From positions 62,001 to 126,000 of the forward strand of contig NZ_JAATVV010000009.1 of the NCBI RefSeq assembly GCF_013184775.1: 64,000 bases of DNA, written 5' to 3'. The DNA is from Martelella sp. HB161492 (GTDB lineage Bacteria; Pseudomonadota; Alphaproteobacteria; Rhizobiales; Rhizobiaceae). Each line of letters begins with the position of its first letter. Position 1 is the first letter of the stretch. Shown in pieces: positions 45,757-55,367 of the stretch. The notes under the pieces are model-generated. The model was given only the letters and a program-made list of their open reading frames with translations, had not been told where the DNA came from and made no database searches. A program made the position numbers and the translations under genes.

Positions 45757-45797
45757 TGAAAGCCGGGTTCCCGAGGGGGCCCGGCTTTCATTCTTTT
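45757..45797 (+). terminator. hairpin/terminator between the two ABC genes
   Basis: TGAAAGCCGGG (45757-45767) pairs perfectly with CCCGGCTTTCA (45780-45790), loop of 12, followed by TTCTTTT. It is an 11-bp intrinsic terminator between half-exporters A and B. The second gene then needs read-through, or its own promoter in the short AT-rich stretch 45791-45835. Confidence 0.85.
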
Positions 45798-45835
45798 CAT
45801 TTTACCTCATTTGCATTTTGATATATGCGGTTGTC

Positions 45836-47704
45836 ATGTTTTTTCGCGCCATTTCACGTATTTTCGAAAACTGGATCGATCCCTTTGCGGAGCGGCCCGC
45901 TGCCATGCCGCCAATGGGGCTGAGGGCCTTCATTCTTTATCACGTGCGTCAGGGCAAATGGCCCTTTATCGCCATGCTGGTCATCGGTGGCGGTGTTGCG
46001 CTGATGGAGACGGCATCCTTCTGGTTCATGGGCGTGCTGATCGATTTCCTCGGCGATACGCCGCGTGAATCTGGCTGGAGCGGGCTGATTGCCGATCATG
46101 GCTGGGCGCTCTTCGGCATGGCCTTTGCCATGGTGGTGCTGCGCTTCCTCTTCACATCGCTGCAGACGCTTCTGGAAGAGCAGACACTGGTCTGTGGCTT
46201 CGTCAATCTGGTGCGCTGGCAGAATTATCGCTATGTGGCGCGCCAGTCGCTGGATTTCTTCCAGAATGATTTTGCCGGACGCATCGTCACCAAGGTGACG
46301 CAGGCTGGCCAGGCGATCGGCGACCTGATGTCGGCGCTGCTGCAGGTCGTGTGGTTCATGGTCATCTACACGGTTTCGACCCTCATTCTGATGGCCGGGC
46401 TGAACTGGCGCTTTGCCGCGCTGATTGTCGTGTGGATCGGGGTCTTTGCGCTGCTGGCCTGGTATTTCATTCCGAAGATCCGCGAGAATGCCAAAGAGCT
46501 GGCCGAGGCCAATTCGGTGATGACGGGGCGGATGGTCGATTCCTATTCGAACATTCTGACGCTGAAGCTGTTCGGTCGCGACAGCATGAATGATGATTAC
46601 ATGCGCGGCGGTTTCGAGCGGCTCCTGGATCGCGCCCGCCGCTTCACCCGGCTGATCACGGGCGTTCGCTCATCGCTCTCGCTGCTTTCCGGTATCATGA
46701 TCACCCTGATTGCAGGGCTCTCCGTTCAATACTGGTTCGCCGGCACGCTGACGTCCGGCGAGGTCGCCTTCACCATCGGTCTGGCATTGCGTCTCAGCAT
46801 GCTGCTCGGGCGGATGATGATGCAGATGAACGGCATCATGCGCTCGCTCGGCACCGTGCAGAATTCCGCCGAGCTGATTGCCCAGCCGATCCGCCTGGTC
46901 GATCAGCCTGCTGCGGCAACGCTTGAGGTGAAAAGCCCGGCTGTCTCCTTCGAAAATGTCAGCTTTTCCTATGGCGCCGCCAAAGGCCGGCCTGTCATCC
47001 GCAATCTCTCGCTTGATATCGCGCCGGGGGAAAAGGTGGGCATTGTCGGGCGTTCGGGGGCCGGAAAGTCGACGCTCGTCAATCTGCTTCTGCGTTTCTA
47101 CGACCTTGAGTCCGGCCGGATCCTGATCGACGGTCAGGACATTGCCGCCGTGACGCAGGAAAGCCTGCGCGCGCGGATCGGCATGGTGACACAGGATACC
47201 GCCCTTCTGCACCGGGCGATCCGCGACAATATCAGCTTTGGCCAGGGCGATGCCGAAGAGGATGATCTCTGGCAGGCCGCAGCGCGTGCGGAGGCCGACG
47301 ACTTCATCGCCACGCTGGAGGATCAGCGCGGCCGCAAGGGCTTTGATGCCTTTGTCGGCGAGCGCGGTGTCAAGCTTTCCGGCGGCCAGCGCCAGCGCAT
47401 CGCCATTGCCCGTGTGATGCTGAAGGATGCGCCGATCCTGGTGCTGGATGAGGCGACATCGGCGCTCGATTCCGAGGTCGAGGCTGCGATTCAGTCCAAT
47501 CTTCTGCGCCTGATGGAAGGCAAGACCGTGCTCGCCATCGCTCACCGGCTATCGACCATTGCCGCCCTCGACCGTCTTGTGGTCATGGACAGGGGCGAGA
47601 TCGTCGAAATGGGAAGCCACGAGGAACTGCTGCGGGCTGGCGGCATTTATGCCGGGCTCTGGGCGCGTCAGTCCGGCGGCTTCCTGCCGGAAGCCGCTGA
47701 ATAG
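45836..47704 (+). CDS. ABC transporter, fused membrane and ATPase domains (half-exporter B)
   Basis: 622 residues. Same architecture as half-exporter A: six membrane segments, then Walker A GIVGRSGAGKST (402-413), signature LSGGQRQRIAIAR (from 514) and Walker B LVLDEATSALD, all canonical. The ATG at 45836 has a poor ribosome-binding site; a TTG at 45818 is in frame. It follows A after a strong hairpin. Since both members have complete ATPase sites, each might also work as a homodimer. Confidence 0.92.
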   Translation: MFFRAISRIFENWIDPFAERPAAMPPMGLRAFILYHVRQGKWPFIAMLVIGGGVALMETASFWFMGVLIDFLGDTPRESGWSGLIADHGWALFGMAFAMVVLRFLFTSLQTLLEEQTLVCGFVNLVRWQNYRYVARQSLDFFQNDFAGRIVTKVTQAGQAIGDLMSALLQVVWFMVIYTVSTLILMAGLNWRFAALIVVWIGVFALLAWYFIPKIRENAKELAEANSVMTGRMVDSYSNILTLKLFGRDSMNDDYMRGGFERLLDRARRFTRLITGVRSSLSLLSGIMITLIAGLSVQYWFAGTLTSGEVAFTIGLALRLSMLLGRMMMQMNGIMRSLGTVQNSAELIAQPIRLVDQPAAATLEVKSPAVSFENVSFSYGAAKGRPVIRNLSLDIAPGEKVGIVGRSGAGKSTLVNLLLRFYDLESGRILIDGQDIAAVTQESLRARIGMVTQDTALLHRAIRDNISFGQGDAEEDDLWQAAARAEADDFIATLEDQRGRKGFDAFVGERGVKLSGGQRQRIAIARVMLKDAPILVLDEATSALDSEVEAAIQSNLLRLMEGKTVLAIAHRLSTIAALDRLVVMDRGEIVEMGSHEELLRAGGIYAGLWARQSGGFLPEAAE

Positions 47705-47709
47705 AGACG

Positions 47710-48657
47710 TCAGTTCCCGCCGGGCTTTTGGCTCTCAACGGAGATGTCGGCCATCAGGCCGTAATGATTTGATCCGAAATTGTCTTCGATCCGGTGAATG
47801 CTGTCGATATGGGCAGGCGGGCGCACCAGAATATGATCGATGGCGAGGCCAAGGGACGGCGCCGAGATGGGCCATGTCCGGGGTTCATGCGCTGCTGTAT
47901 GCAGGCCCAGTTGCTTGAGGAATGTCTGGACATCGCCTGCGAGGATGGACGAGTTGAAATCGCCGGCAAGAATGAGCGGGCCTTCAATCGTGCTGACGAG
48001 CTGTGCGGCGTCACGCAGTTCCTCCGCGTGGGCGTCGTCATAATAGGGCTTCGTCAGATGCAGGGCGACCACGCTCACCGAGCTGCCACCACCAAGGTCG
48101 ATTTTTGCCTGCATATAGCGATGGTCCCTGATGCCGCCAACCGACCTTACCTTGCCCTCCAGTAACGGGTGACGGGAGAGGATCATCAGATCGCAGGTCT
48201 TCGTTTTTTCGCCGCAGCCGAGCCTGTAGGGATAGGTCTCGGCAAGCTCCGGTATGCGCGCGGCAACGGCATCCGATTCCAGAATGAAGGCGACATCGGC
48301 CTGCGCTGAGCGCAGAAAGGCGGAGATTTCTGCGCCATTGGTGTTCGCATTGAAAATGTTGAACTCGATGACCTTGAGCTTGTGTGGCGCGGCGGCAATG
48401 GTTGCCGGCTGTTCGACGCGTGCGCTGATGAGGTTCAGATAGATCAGCATCGCAAGCGAAGCGACGAGCGGCAGCAGCGAATAGGGCCACTGGCCGGTGA
48501 GCACAAGCAAAAGCGACACGAGGATGGCGAAGACCGCCAGATGAAGCCGCATGCCGCCAATGAAGGAAAAGAACCAGGAACTCGAAAAAATCGGGATGAT
48601 GCAAAGAACGATGGCAGACAGCGCCGCGGCGCTGAGAAGTGTCGAGATTGCTTTCAA
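47710..48657 (-). CDS. endonuclease/exonuclease/phosphatase family membrane protein
   Basis: 315 residues. Three N-terminal membrane segments (about 7-27, 37-55, 60-78) anchor an EEP-fold domain (about 92-310). Catalytic motifs: EFNIFNANTN, LILAGDFNSS, IDHILV and the final SNHYGLMADI with the general-base histidine. The catalytic domain would lie in the periplasm if the N-terminus is cytoplasmic and all three helices span. The substrate may be DNA, RNA or a phospholipid. It converges with half-exporter B, 5 bases apart. Confidence 0.86.
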   Translation of the reverse strand: MKAISTLLSAAALSAIVLCIIPIFSSSWFFSFIGGMRLHLAVFAILVSLLLVLTGQWPYSLLPLVASLAMLIYLNLISARVEQPATIAAAPHKLKVIEFNIFNANTNGAEISAFLRSAQADVAFILESDAVAARIPELAETYPYRLGCGEKTKTCDLMILSRHPLLEGKVRSVGGIRDHRYMQAKIDLGGGSSVSVVALHLTKPYYDDAHAEELRDAAQLVSTIEGPLILAGDFNSSILAGDVQTFLKQLGLHTAAHEPRTWPISAPSLGLAIDHILVRPPAHIDSIHRIEDNFGSNHYGLMADISVESQKPGGN

Positions 48658-48916
48658 ATCAATGTTCCGCAGAAGGTGAACGGGGAAGCTTTATCAAAAA
48701 AGAGGCAAAGTCAGCCGGGCAAAATGAACGGCCTGCAATTTGGTGACAATAACTGCTTCTTCCTGGAGGCGCAAATACGACCAAGGCTGGACATCAAACA
48801 GTATCGCGCTTAAAACTTTAGGATCATAACAGAAGCCGGTCGCGCTTCCGTCGGGGGACCGACCTGGGAGAGGGGGCGCCAAACGGTGTCAGGCACTGGC
48901 GGATGGAGGGTTTGCT

Positions 48917-49495
48917 GTGCAGGAAGAACAAGTGCCGTCGGATGCCTCCGGCGAGCCTACCCGGCGTGATTTCCTTTTTTTGACGACAGGCGTTGCTGCC
49001 GCCGTTGGCGGCGTTGCTGCGGCCTGGCCTTTCATTGACCAGATGCGTCCGGATGCCTCGACACTGGCGCTCTCTGTGGTCGAGGTCGATGTGTCCAGCC
49101 TCGAGCCCGGCATGTCGCTAACCGTGAAGTGGCGCGGCAAACCCGTCTTTGTCCGCAACCGCACGGAAAAGGAGATTGACGAGGCCAAGGCCGTGTCGCT
49201 TGCCGATCTCAAGGACCCGGTGGCGCGCAATGCCAATCTGGCCGCTGACGCCACGGCCACCGATATTGATCGCTCGGCGGGCGACGGCAAGGAAAACTGG
49301 ATCGTCATGATCGGCTCCTGCACCCATCTTGGCTGTATCCCGATCGGCCAGTCCGGTGATTTCGGCGGCTGGTTCTGTCCCTGCCATGGTTCGCATTACG
49401 ATACGGCCGGGCGAATCCGCAAGGGACCCGCACCGCAGAACCTGGCGGTGCCGGTCTTCACGTTTTCATCCGACACAGTGATCCGGATTGGCTGA
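48917..49495 (+). CDS. petA: ubiquinol-cytochrome c reductase, Rieske iron-sulfur subunit
   Basis: 192 residues. The twin-arginine signal TRRDFLF (15-21) and a membrane anchor are followed by the Rieske domain. The 2Fe-2S ligands are C135 and H137 in CTHLGC, and C154 and H157 in [10 protein letters not shown]140 and C156 form the stabilising disulfide. It accepts electrons from quinol in complex bc1. The start is GTG at 48917 after GGAGGG. The 259-base upstream gap holds a small GTCGG/CCGAC hairpin (48850-48863) and no gene. It is the first gene of petABC. Confidence 0.97.
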   Translation: MQEEQVPSDASGEPTRRDFLFLTTGVAAAVGGVAAAWPFIDQMRPDASTLALSVVEVDVSSLEPGMSLTVKWRGKPVFVRNRTEKEIDEAKAVSLADLKDPVARNANLAADATATDIDRSAGDGKENWIVMIGSCTHLGCIPIGQSGDFGGWFCPCHGSHYDTAGRIRKGPAPQNLAVPVFTFSSDTVIRIG

Positions 49496-49506
49496 GGGGA
49501 CAACCG

Positions 49507-50787
49507 ATGAGTGATCATTCGACCTATGTGCCGAAAAGCGGTATCTCCCGATGGATTGACAGCCGCCTGCCGCTGCCACGCCTCGTGCATGACAGTTTCG
49601 TTTCCTATCCGGTGCCGCGCAATCTCAACTATGCCTACACCTTCGGCGCCATGCTATCGGTCATGCTGGTGGTGCAGATCGCCACGGGCGTGGTGCTGGC
49701 AATGCATTACACCGCCTCGACCGACGGCGCTTTTCTCTCGGTCGAGAAGATGATGCGCGATGTGAATTATGGTTGGCTGCTGCGCTATATGCATTCCAAC
49801 GGCGCCTCCTTCTTCTTCGTCGCCGTCTACCTGCATATTGCGCGCGGGCTCTATTACGGTTCCTACAAGGCCCCGCGTGAGATCCTGTGGATCCTTGGCG
49901 TGGTCATCTACCTGCTGATGATGGCCACCGGTTTCATGGGCTATGTGCTGCCCTGGGGGCAGATGTCGTTCTGGGGCGCAACCGTGATCACCGGCTTTTT
50001 CACCGCCTTTCCGCTGGTTGGCGACTGGATCCAGCAATTGTTGCTCGGCGGTTTCGCCGTCGGCCAGCCGACGCTGTCGCGCTTCTTCGCGCTTCACTAT
50101 CTGCTGCCCTTCATGATTGCCGGCGTGGTGATCCTGCATATCTGGGCGCTGCATGTGACCGGGCAGACCAATCCGACCGGTGTCGAGGTCAAGTCGAAGA
50201 GCGATACGGTGCCCTTCACCCCTTATGCCACGCTGAAGGATGCGCTTGGCGTGACGGTTTTCCTGATCGTCTATGCCTGGTTCGTCTTCTACCTGCCGAA
50301 TTTCCTTGGCCATCCCGACAACTATATCCCCGCCGATGCGATGAAGACGCCGTCGCATATCGTTCCGGAATGGTACTATCTGCCCTTCTACGCGATGCTG
50401 CGGGCCATCACCTTCAATATCGGGCCGATCGATTCCAAGCTTGGCGGCGTGCTGGTGATGTTCGGGTCGATCCTGATCCTGTTCTTCCTGCCCTGGCTGG
50501 ATACGTCAAAGGTGCGCTCGGCCGCCTACCGGCCGTGGTTCAAGCTGTTTTTCTGGCTGTTCGTTGCCAATGCGCTGATGCTTGGCTGGCTTGGCTCACA
50601 GACCGCTGAAGGCATTTATGTGACCATGTCGCAGTTCGGAACGCTCTATTATTTCGGCTTTTTCCTGGTGATCATGCCGGTTCTGGGGATCGTGGAAAAG
50701 CCGACGCGCATACCCAATTCGATCACCGAATCGGTGCTGGAAGACGCTGAACGGCGCGCAGCCCGAACCAAGACAACTGGGGCCTGA
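49507..50787 (+). CDS. petB: ubiquinol-cytochrome c reductase, cytochrome b
   Basis: 426 residues, eight membrane helices. Heme-ligand histidines are in [19 protein letters not shown] and [20 protein letters not shown]. The quinol-site PEWY motif is in [16 protein letters not shown]. It carries both b hemes and the two quinone sites of complex bc1. It follows petA by 11 bases and precedes petC by 9 bases. Confidence 0.97.
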   Translation: MSDHSTYVPKSGISRWIDSRLPLPRLVHDSFVSYPVPRNLNYAYTFGAMLSVMLVVQIATGVVLAMHYTASTDGAFLSVEKMMRDVNYGWLLRYMHSNGASFFFVAVYLHIARGLYYGSYKAPREILWILGVVIYLLMMATGFMGYVLPWGQMSFWGATVITGFFTAFPLVGDWIQQLLLGGFAVGQPTLSRFFALHYLLPFMIAGVVILHIWALHVTGQTNPTGVEVKSKSDTVPFTPYATLKDALGVTVFLIVYAWFVFYLPNFLGHPDNYIPADAMKTPSHIVPEWYYLPFYAMLRAITFNIGPIDSKLGGVLVMFGSILILFFLPWLDTSKVRSAAYRPWFKLFFWLFVANALMLGWLGSQTAEGIYVTMSQFGTLYYFGFFLVIMPVLGIVEKPTRIPNSITESVLEDAERRAARTKTTGA

Positions 50788-50796
50788 AGGGAGCGG

Positions 50797-51654
50797 ATGA
50801 TGAAAAAGCTTGTCGCACGTCTGCTTCTTGCCGGTCTTCTGGTTCCCGTCTGTCTCGGCACCGCCTTTGGCGCCGAAGAGGGGGAGGGCGGTACGCCGCA
50901 TTTCCCGCTCAAGCATCCGCCGTCGCAGAACTGGAGTTTTTCCGGTCCTCTCGGTACCTATGATCGCGGACAGCTGCAACGCGGCCTGAAGGTCTACAAG
51001 GATGTCTGCTCTGCCTGCCATTCGCTCAATCTGGTTGCCTTCCGCAATCTGACCGATCTCGGCTATTCCGAAGAGCAGGTGAAGGCGCTTGCTGCCGAAT
51101 ACGAAGTGCAGGATGGGCCGGACAATGACGGCAACATGTATATGCGCCCGGCCGTGCCATCCGATTATTTTCCCGCACCCTTTGCCAATACCGAGCAGGC
51201 GGCCGCCTCCAACGGTGGTGCGGCCCCGCCGGATCTTTCGCTGATGGCGAAGGCGCGCGGGATCAATCGTGGTTTTCCGACCTTCATCTTCGACATGTTC
51301 ACCCAATATCAGGAAGGCGGGCCGGATTATATTCATGCGCTGCTGACCGGCTTCCAGGATCCTCCGGCAGGGGTGGAGGTGCCGTCCGGTTCCTATTACA
51401 ACCCCTATTTCGCCAATGCCGCCACCCTTGCCATGGCGCCGCCGCTTTCCGACGGGATCGTTACCTATGATGACGGAACGCCGGAAACAGTGGATCAATA
51501 TGCCAAGGACGTATCGGCCTTTCTGATGTGGACGGCGGAGCCCAAGCTGGAGGCCCGCAAGCAGACGGGGCTTGTGGTGATGGTGTTCCTGGTCATCCTC
51601 ACGCTACTGGTCTACCTCACCAAAAAAGCGGTCTATGCCGGCAAGGATCATTGA
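50797..51654 (+). CDS. petC: ubiquinol-cytochrome c reductase, cytochrome c1
   Basis: 285 residues. A cleavable signal peptide (LLLAGLLVPVCLGTAFGA) leads to the periplasmic heme domain with C71-x-x-C74-H75 in VCSACHSLN. A methionine ligand candidate is in ATLAMAPPLSDG, and a C-terminal membrane anchor runs from about residue 252. It passes electrons from the Rieske protein to soluble cytochrome c. Two adjacent ATGs (50797, 50800) follow AAGGGAG. Confidence 0.96.
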   Translation: MMKKLVARLLLAGLLVPVCLGTAFGAEEGEGGTPHFPLKHPPSQNWSFSGPLGTYDRGQLQRGLKVYKDVCSACHSLNLVAFRNLTDLGYSEEQVKALAAEYEVQDGPDNDGNMYMRPAVPSDYFPAPFANTEQAAASNGGAAPPDLSLMAKARGINRGFPTFIFDMFTQYQEGGPDYIHALLTGFQDPPAGVEVPSGSYYNPYFANAATLAMAPPLSDGIVTYDDGTPETVDQYAKDVSAFLMWTAEPKLEARKQTGLVVMVFLVILTLLVYLTKKAVYAGKDH

Positions 51655-51793
51655 TTTTTACGTCGCAAACGTGAACAAAAGAAGCGTTTGCCGCCGTCGT
51701 CGTCGCGGCATGCGACCTGCCGCGACACCGGTGCTGCCGGTTGCCCCGCGAACGGGTCGGCAGAATAGTGGATACTGAAAGGAATTCTGGCAT

Positions 51794-52333
51794 ATGAGCG
51801 CCAAATATGAGCTGGCTGATTCAATTCGGTCGATCCCCGACTACCCCAAGCCCGGCATTATCTTCCGTGACATAACCACGCTTCTGGGTGATGCCCGCGC
51901 GTTCCGCCGGGCGGTCGACGAACTTGTTCAGCCCTATGTCGGCATGAAGATCGACAAGGTCGCCGGTATTGAGGCCCGCGGTTTCATTCTCGGTGGCGCA
52001 CTGGCCCATCAGCTCTCAGCTGGCTTCATTCCGATCCGCAAGAAGGGCAAGCTTCCCGACAAGACGGTGAGCATGACCTACAGCCTGGAATATGGCGAAG
52101 ACGAAATGGAAATGCATGTCGACGCGATCAAGCCGGGCGAGAAGGTCATTCTCGTCGACGATCTGATCGCCACCGGCGGCACTGCCGAGGGTGCGGTGAA
52201 GCTGTTGCGCCAGATCGGCGCCGAGATCGTCTCGGCCTGCTTCATCATCGATCTCGTCGATCTTCCCGGCCGCAAGAAGCTTGAAGCCATGGATGTCGAA
52301 GTGCGTTCGCTGGTGCAGTTCGAAGGCCACTGA
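51794..52333 (+). CDS. apt: adenine phosphoribosyltransferase
   Basis: 179 residues. It salvages adenine to AMP with PRPP. The PRPP-binding loop is [18 protein letters not shown] (about 115-132). The N-terminal [10 protein letters not shown] and the [14 protein letters not shown] block are typical of Apt. AAAGGA lies 10 bases before the ATG. The 139 bases between petC and apt hold no gene. Confidence 0.95.
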   Translation: MSAKYELADSIRSIPDYPKPGIIFRDITTLLGDARAFRRAVDELVQPYVGMKIDKVAGIEARGFILGGALAHQLSAGFIPIRKKGKLPDKTVSMTYSLEYGEDEMEMHVDAIKPGEKVILVDDLIATGGTAEGAVKLLRQIGAEIVSACFIIDLVDLPGRKKLEAMDVEVRSLVQFEGH

Positions 52334-52339
52334 ATGAAA

Positions 52340-52360
52340 CGGGCGGCGCCAGGCCGCCCG
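52340..52360. terminator. hairpin between apt and gpx
   Basis: CGGGCGGC (52340-52347) pairs with GCCGCCCG (52353-52360), loop GCCAG, between two convergent genes. The T-tract is weak on both sides. Confidence 0.65.
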
Positions 52361-52376
52361 GATATTGTCTGGCGGT

Positions 52377-52859
52377 TCAGGCGGCAAGAGCCGCCTTTAT
52401 ATCGTCTTCAATCTCTTCCGGCTTGACGGTCGGGGCGTAACGTTTCACCGGTTCGCCATCCCTGCCCACCAGGAACTTGGTAAAGTTCCACTTGATCATA
52501 CCCGATCCCAGAAAGCCGGGCTTGTCCTTCTTCAGATAGGCGTAGAGCGGGTGGGCTTTGTCGCCATTGACATCGATCTTGGAAAACATCGGGAAATCGA
52601 CGTCGAAGCTGGTCTTGCAGAAGTCAGCGATCTCTTTGTCGCTGCCCGGCTCCTGGCCGCCAAACTGGTTGCAGGGAAATCCGAGAACGACAAGACCCTG
52701 ATCGTTATATTGGCGATAGAGTGCTTCCAGACCCTCATATTGCGGGGTGAAGCCGCAGCCGCTGGCCGTGTTGACGATCAGGAGGACCTTGCCCTCATAG
52801 GCGCTGAGGCTGATCGTCTCGCCGGTGATGCCCACTGCCTCGAAATCATAGACGCTCAT
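52377..52859 (-). CDS. glutathione peroxidase family protein
   Basis: 160 residues, the bacterial size. The peroxidatic residue is a cysteine (C35 in TASGCGFTPQY) in place of selenocysteine. The partner residues are in FPCNQFGGQEPG (Gln) and KWNFTKFLV (Trp/Asn). It reduces hydroperoxides, in bacteria often with thioredoxin. It is cytoplasmic. It begins 79 bases after the ychF stop on the same strand, with a terminator between. Confidence 0.93.
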   Translation of the reverse strand: MSVYDFEAVGITGETISLSAYEGKVLLIVNTASGCGFTPQYEGLEALYRQYNDQGLVVLGFPCNQFGGQEPGSDKEIADFCKTSFDVDFPMFSKIDVNGDKAHPLYAYLKKDKPGFLGSGMIKWNFTKFLVGRDGEPVKRYAPTVKPEEIEDDIKAALAA

Positions 52860-52905
52860 ATCTGCCTCGCATGTGTTATTGCTGTGAGGCTCAATGTGCG
52901 TCGGA

Positions 52906-52930
52906 TGCCGCCCCCGTTCAAGGGGCGGCA
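52906..52930 (-). terminator. terminator hairpin of ychF
   Basis: TGCCGCCCC (52906-52914) pairs with GGGGCGGCA (52922-52930), loop CGTTCAA, just after the minus-strand ychF stop. No long T-run follows on the minus strand. Confidence 0.6.
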
Positions 52931-52938
52931 GGCCTCGT

Positions 52939-54042
52939 TCACGTGTTGAAGCGGAAATGGATCACGTCGCCGTCATGGACGACATATTCCTTGCCTTCGT
53001 CGCGTGCCTTGCCCGCTTCCTTGGCGCCGGTTTCGCCCTTGCAGGCGACATAGTCGTCATAGGCGATGGTGAAGGCGCGGATGAAGCCGCGTTCAAAATC
53101 GGTGTGGATGACGCCTGCGGCCTGCGGAGCCTTGGTTCCGCGACGGATCGTCCAGGCACGGGTTTCCTTCGGGCCGACGGTGAAATAGGTGATCAGATCG
53201 AGAAGCTTGTAGCCTGCGCGTATCAGGCGGTCGAGACCGGCCTCTTCCAGGCCGAGCTCGGAGAGGAACATCTCGGCTTCTTCGGCATCGAGCTGGGCCA
53301 CTTCGGCTTCGATGGCGGCGGAGATGATGACCGTCTCGGCAGACTGCTTGTCCGCCATTTCGGCAACCGCTCTGGTGTGTTCATTGCCCGTGGTGGCGTC
53401 AGCTTCGGCGACATTCAGGACATAAAGCACCGGCTTGGATGTCAGCAGGTTGAGCCCCTTGAGAATCTTGATGTCTTCCGGATCAAGCGTGGCATTGAGG
53501 CTGCGGACCGGCTTGCCGTCCTGGAGAAGTGCAAGCGAGGCTTCCATGACCGGCAGATTGGCCAGCGCTTCCTTGTCCTTGCCGGTGGCGCGTTTGCGGG
53601 TCTGGTCGACACGGCGCTCCAGGCTTTCGAGATCGGCCAGCATCAGTTCGGTCTCGATCGTGTCGGCATCGGCGACTGGATCGATCCGGCCCTCGACATG
53701 GGTGATGTCATCGTCCTCGAAACAGCGCAGCACATGAACGACAGCGTCGACTTCGCGGATATTGGCCAGGAACTGGTTTCCGAGCCCTTCGCCCTTGGAA
53801 GCACCACGCACCAGGCCGGCGATGTCGACAAAGGAGATGCGGGTCGGAATGATTTCCTTCGAACCGGCAATTCTCGCCAATTCGGTCATGCGTGCGTCAG
53901 GAACCGCAACTTCACCGGTATTGGGCTCGATGGTACAGAAAGGGTAATTGGCAGCCTGCGCCGCAGCTGTTTTTGTCAGCGCATTGAAGAGGGTCGACTT
54001 GCCGACATTGGGAAGGCCGACGATACCGCATTTGAAGCCCAT
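52939..54042 (-). CDS. ychF: redox-regulated ATPase, Obg-like GTPase family
   Basis: 367 residues. The G1 motif GLPNVGKST is at 8-16, switch II is DIAGLVRGASKGEGLGNQFL, and the coiled-coil and TGS domains follow (LITYFTVGPKETRAWTI, then GVIHTDFERGFIRAFTI). YchF prefers ATP and binds ribosomes. It is universal housekeeping and divergent from clpS, with pth beyond it. Confidence 0.96.
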   Translation of the reverse strand: MGFKCGIVGLPNVGKSTLFNALTKTAAAQAANYPFCTIEPNTGEVAVPDARMTELARIAGSKEIIPTRISFVDIAGLVRGASKGEGLGNQFLANIREVDAVVHVLRCFEDDDITHVEGRIDPVADADTIETELMLADLESLERRVDQTRKRATGKDKEALANLPVMEASLALLQDGKPVRSLNATLDPEDIKILKGLNLLTSKPVLYVLNVAEADATTGNEHTRAVAEMADKQSAETVIISAAIEAEVAQLDAEEAEMFLSELGLEEAGLDRLIRAGYKLLDLITYFTVGPKETRAWTIRRGTKAPQAAGVIHTDFERGFIRAFTIAYDDYVACKGETGAKEAGKARDEGKEYVVHDGDVIHFRFNT

Positions 54043-54258
54043 GGGAATGTCTCGCAGTTAATTCAAAAGGTCTGGTTGGTGGCTATGGGCGATGTTGACG
54101 GTCAAGGTCAAGGCTTGATCGCCTTTCGCTGGCTTTTCCGGGCCGCATCTTGCAAGAATGATGGCAAAAGCGCACAATGCAGCCGTTGCCTTTTGTCAAT
54201 TTGCCGTGCAAAGACGGGGCGCTTTCAGTTCTTCAATTTCATCGAGCAGGCACCGGTC

Positions 54259-54570
54259 ATGAGCAATCAGGGTACCGATCTCAAGAGCGCGACCAAGACC
54301 GCGCCGAAGATTCAGCGTCCGCGATTATACAAGGTCATTCTCGTCAACGACGATTATACGCCGCGCGAGTTTGTCATCGTCGTGTTGAAATCCGTGTTCC
54401 GCACGAGTGAGGATCAGGGTTATCGTATCATGATGACCGCGCATCAGAAGGGAAGCTGCGTTGTTGCGGTCTATGCGCGCGATATTGCCGAGACCAAGGC
54501 AAAGGAAGCCGTGGACCTTGCCAGGGAACTGGGCTTTCCGTTGATGTTCACCACGGAACCGGAAGAGTGA
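54259..54570 (+). CDS. clpS: ATP-dependent Clp protease adaptor ClpS (ClpS2-like)
   Basis: 103 residues. It delivers N-degron substrates to ClpA. The binding-pocket residues N30-D31 in LVNDDYTP and H62 in MMTAHQKG are present. The sequence after the pocket (REFVIVVLKSVFRTSEDQGYRIMM) differs from the usual ClpS1 (MEFVVHVLERFF), suggesting the second rhizobial paralogue ClpS2. The frame is open far upstream, but that stretch is antisense to ychF and not real. The ATG at 54259 has a weak ribosome-binding site. Confidence 0.93.
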   Translation: MSNQGTDLKSATKTAPKIQRPRLYKVILVNDDYTPREFVIVVLKSVFRTSEDQGYRIMMTAHQKGSCVVAVYARDIAETKAKEAVDLARELGFPLMFTTEPEE

Positions 54571-54576
54571 TCGGGT

Positions 54577-55299
54577 TCAGTCTTCCTTCTTTTCGCCCAG
54601 CAGCTTTTTCAGCATGTCGGCCATCGGCCCCGATACCGGCGCCTTCTTTTGCCGGTGGTCGCGCGCCTTGTGGATATGCGACTGGGCCTTTTTCGCGACA
54701 GGCTGCGGTGCGGGTGCTGCCGGTCGTGATGGCGCACTGCCAGATAGCGCCAGCTTGTTCATGAATTGTGACTCTTCGCCGCGCACCAGCATGGCGGCAT
54801 TGGCGGCAAGCGCGTCCAACAGCGCCTCAAGCCATTCGCGGTCGGCCTTGGCGAAATCACCGAGGACATGGCCATGCACGCGTTCCTTGGAACCCGGATG
54901 GCCAATGCCGAGACGCAGACGCCGGTAATCCGCGCCGCAATGTGCGTCGATTGAACGGATGCCGTTATGGCCACCGGAGCCGCCGCCGGTCTTGATCCGC
55001 GCCTTTCCGGGAATGAGATCGAGCTCATCATAGATCACGATCAGATCGGCGGTGGTGAGCTTGTAGAAGCGCAATGCCTCGCCGACCGCTTCACCTGAAG
55101 CATTCATATAGGTCTGCGGCTTGATCAGCAGCACTTTCTCGCCGGCCAATGTGCCTTCGCTGATCAGTCCCTTGAATTTCTTCGACCAGGGGGAGAAACC
55201 GTTTTTGTCGGCGATCGCATCAACGGCCATGAAGCCGATATTGTGGCGGTTGCCTGCATATTGCCCACCGGGATTGCCGAGACCTGCAATGATGATCAT
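54577..55299 (-). CDS. pth: peptidyl-tRNA hydrolase
   Basis: 240 residues: a Pth core of about 190 residues, plus a basic Pro/Ala/Lys-rich C-terminal tail (about 195-240), common in alphaproteobacteria. Active-site N9 and H19 are in [18 protein letters not shown], and the HNGIRSI block follows. It recycles peptidyl-tRNA that drops off ribosomes. Its stop faces the clpS stop 6 bases away. Confidence 0.95.
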   Translation of the reverse strand: MIIIAGLGNPGGQYAGNRHNIGFMAVDAIADKNGFSPWSKKFKGLISEGTLAGEKVLLIKPQTYMNASGEAVGEALRFYKLTTADLIVIYDELDLIPGKARIKTGGGSGGHNGIRSIDAHCGADYRRLRLGIGHPGSKERVHGHVLGDFAKADREWLEALLDALAANAAMLVRGEESQFMNKLALSGSAPSRPAAPAPQPVAKKAQSHIHKARDHRQKKAPVSGPMADMLKKLLGEKKED

Positions 55300-55367
55300 G
55301 TGATGATATCCTTTCGCAACTGGCCTCTTGGCGCCTAATGCGGGCAGCTGTCAAGCGCAAGCGGTGA

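Noticed and set aside
52894-54258. Long N-terminal extension of the clpS frame
   Set aside because: The stretch is antisense to ychF. ClpS begins at 54259, where family similarity starts.
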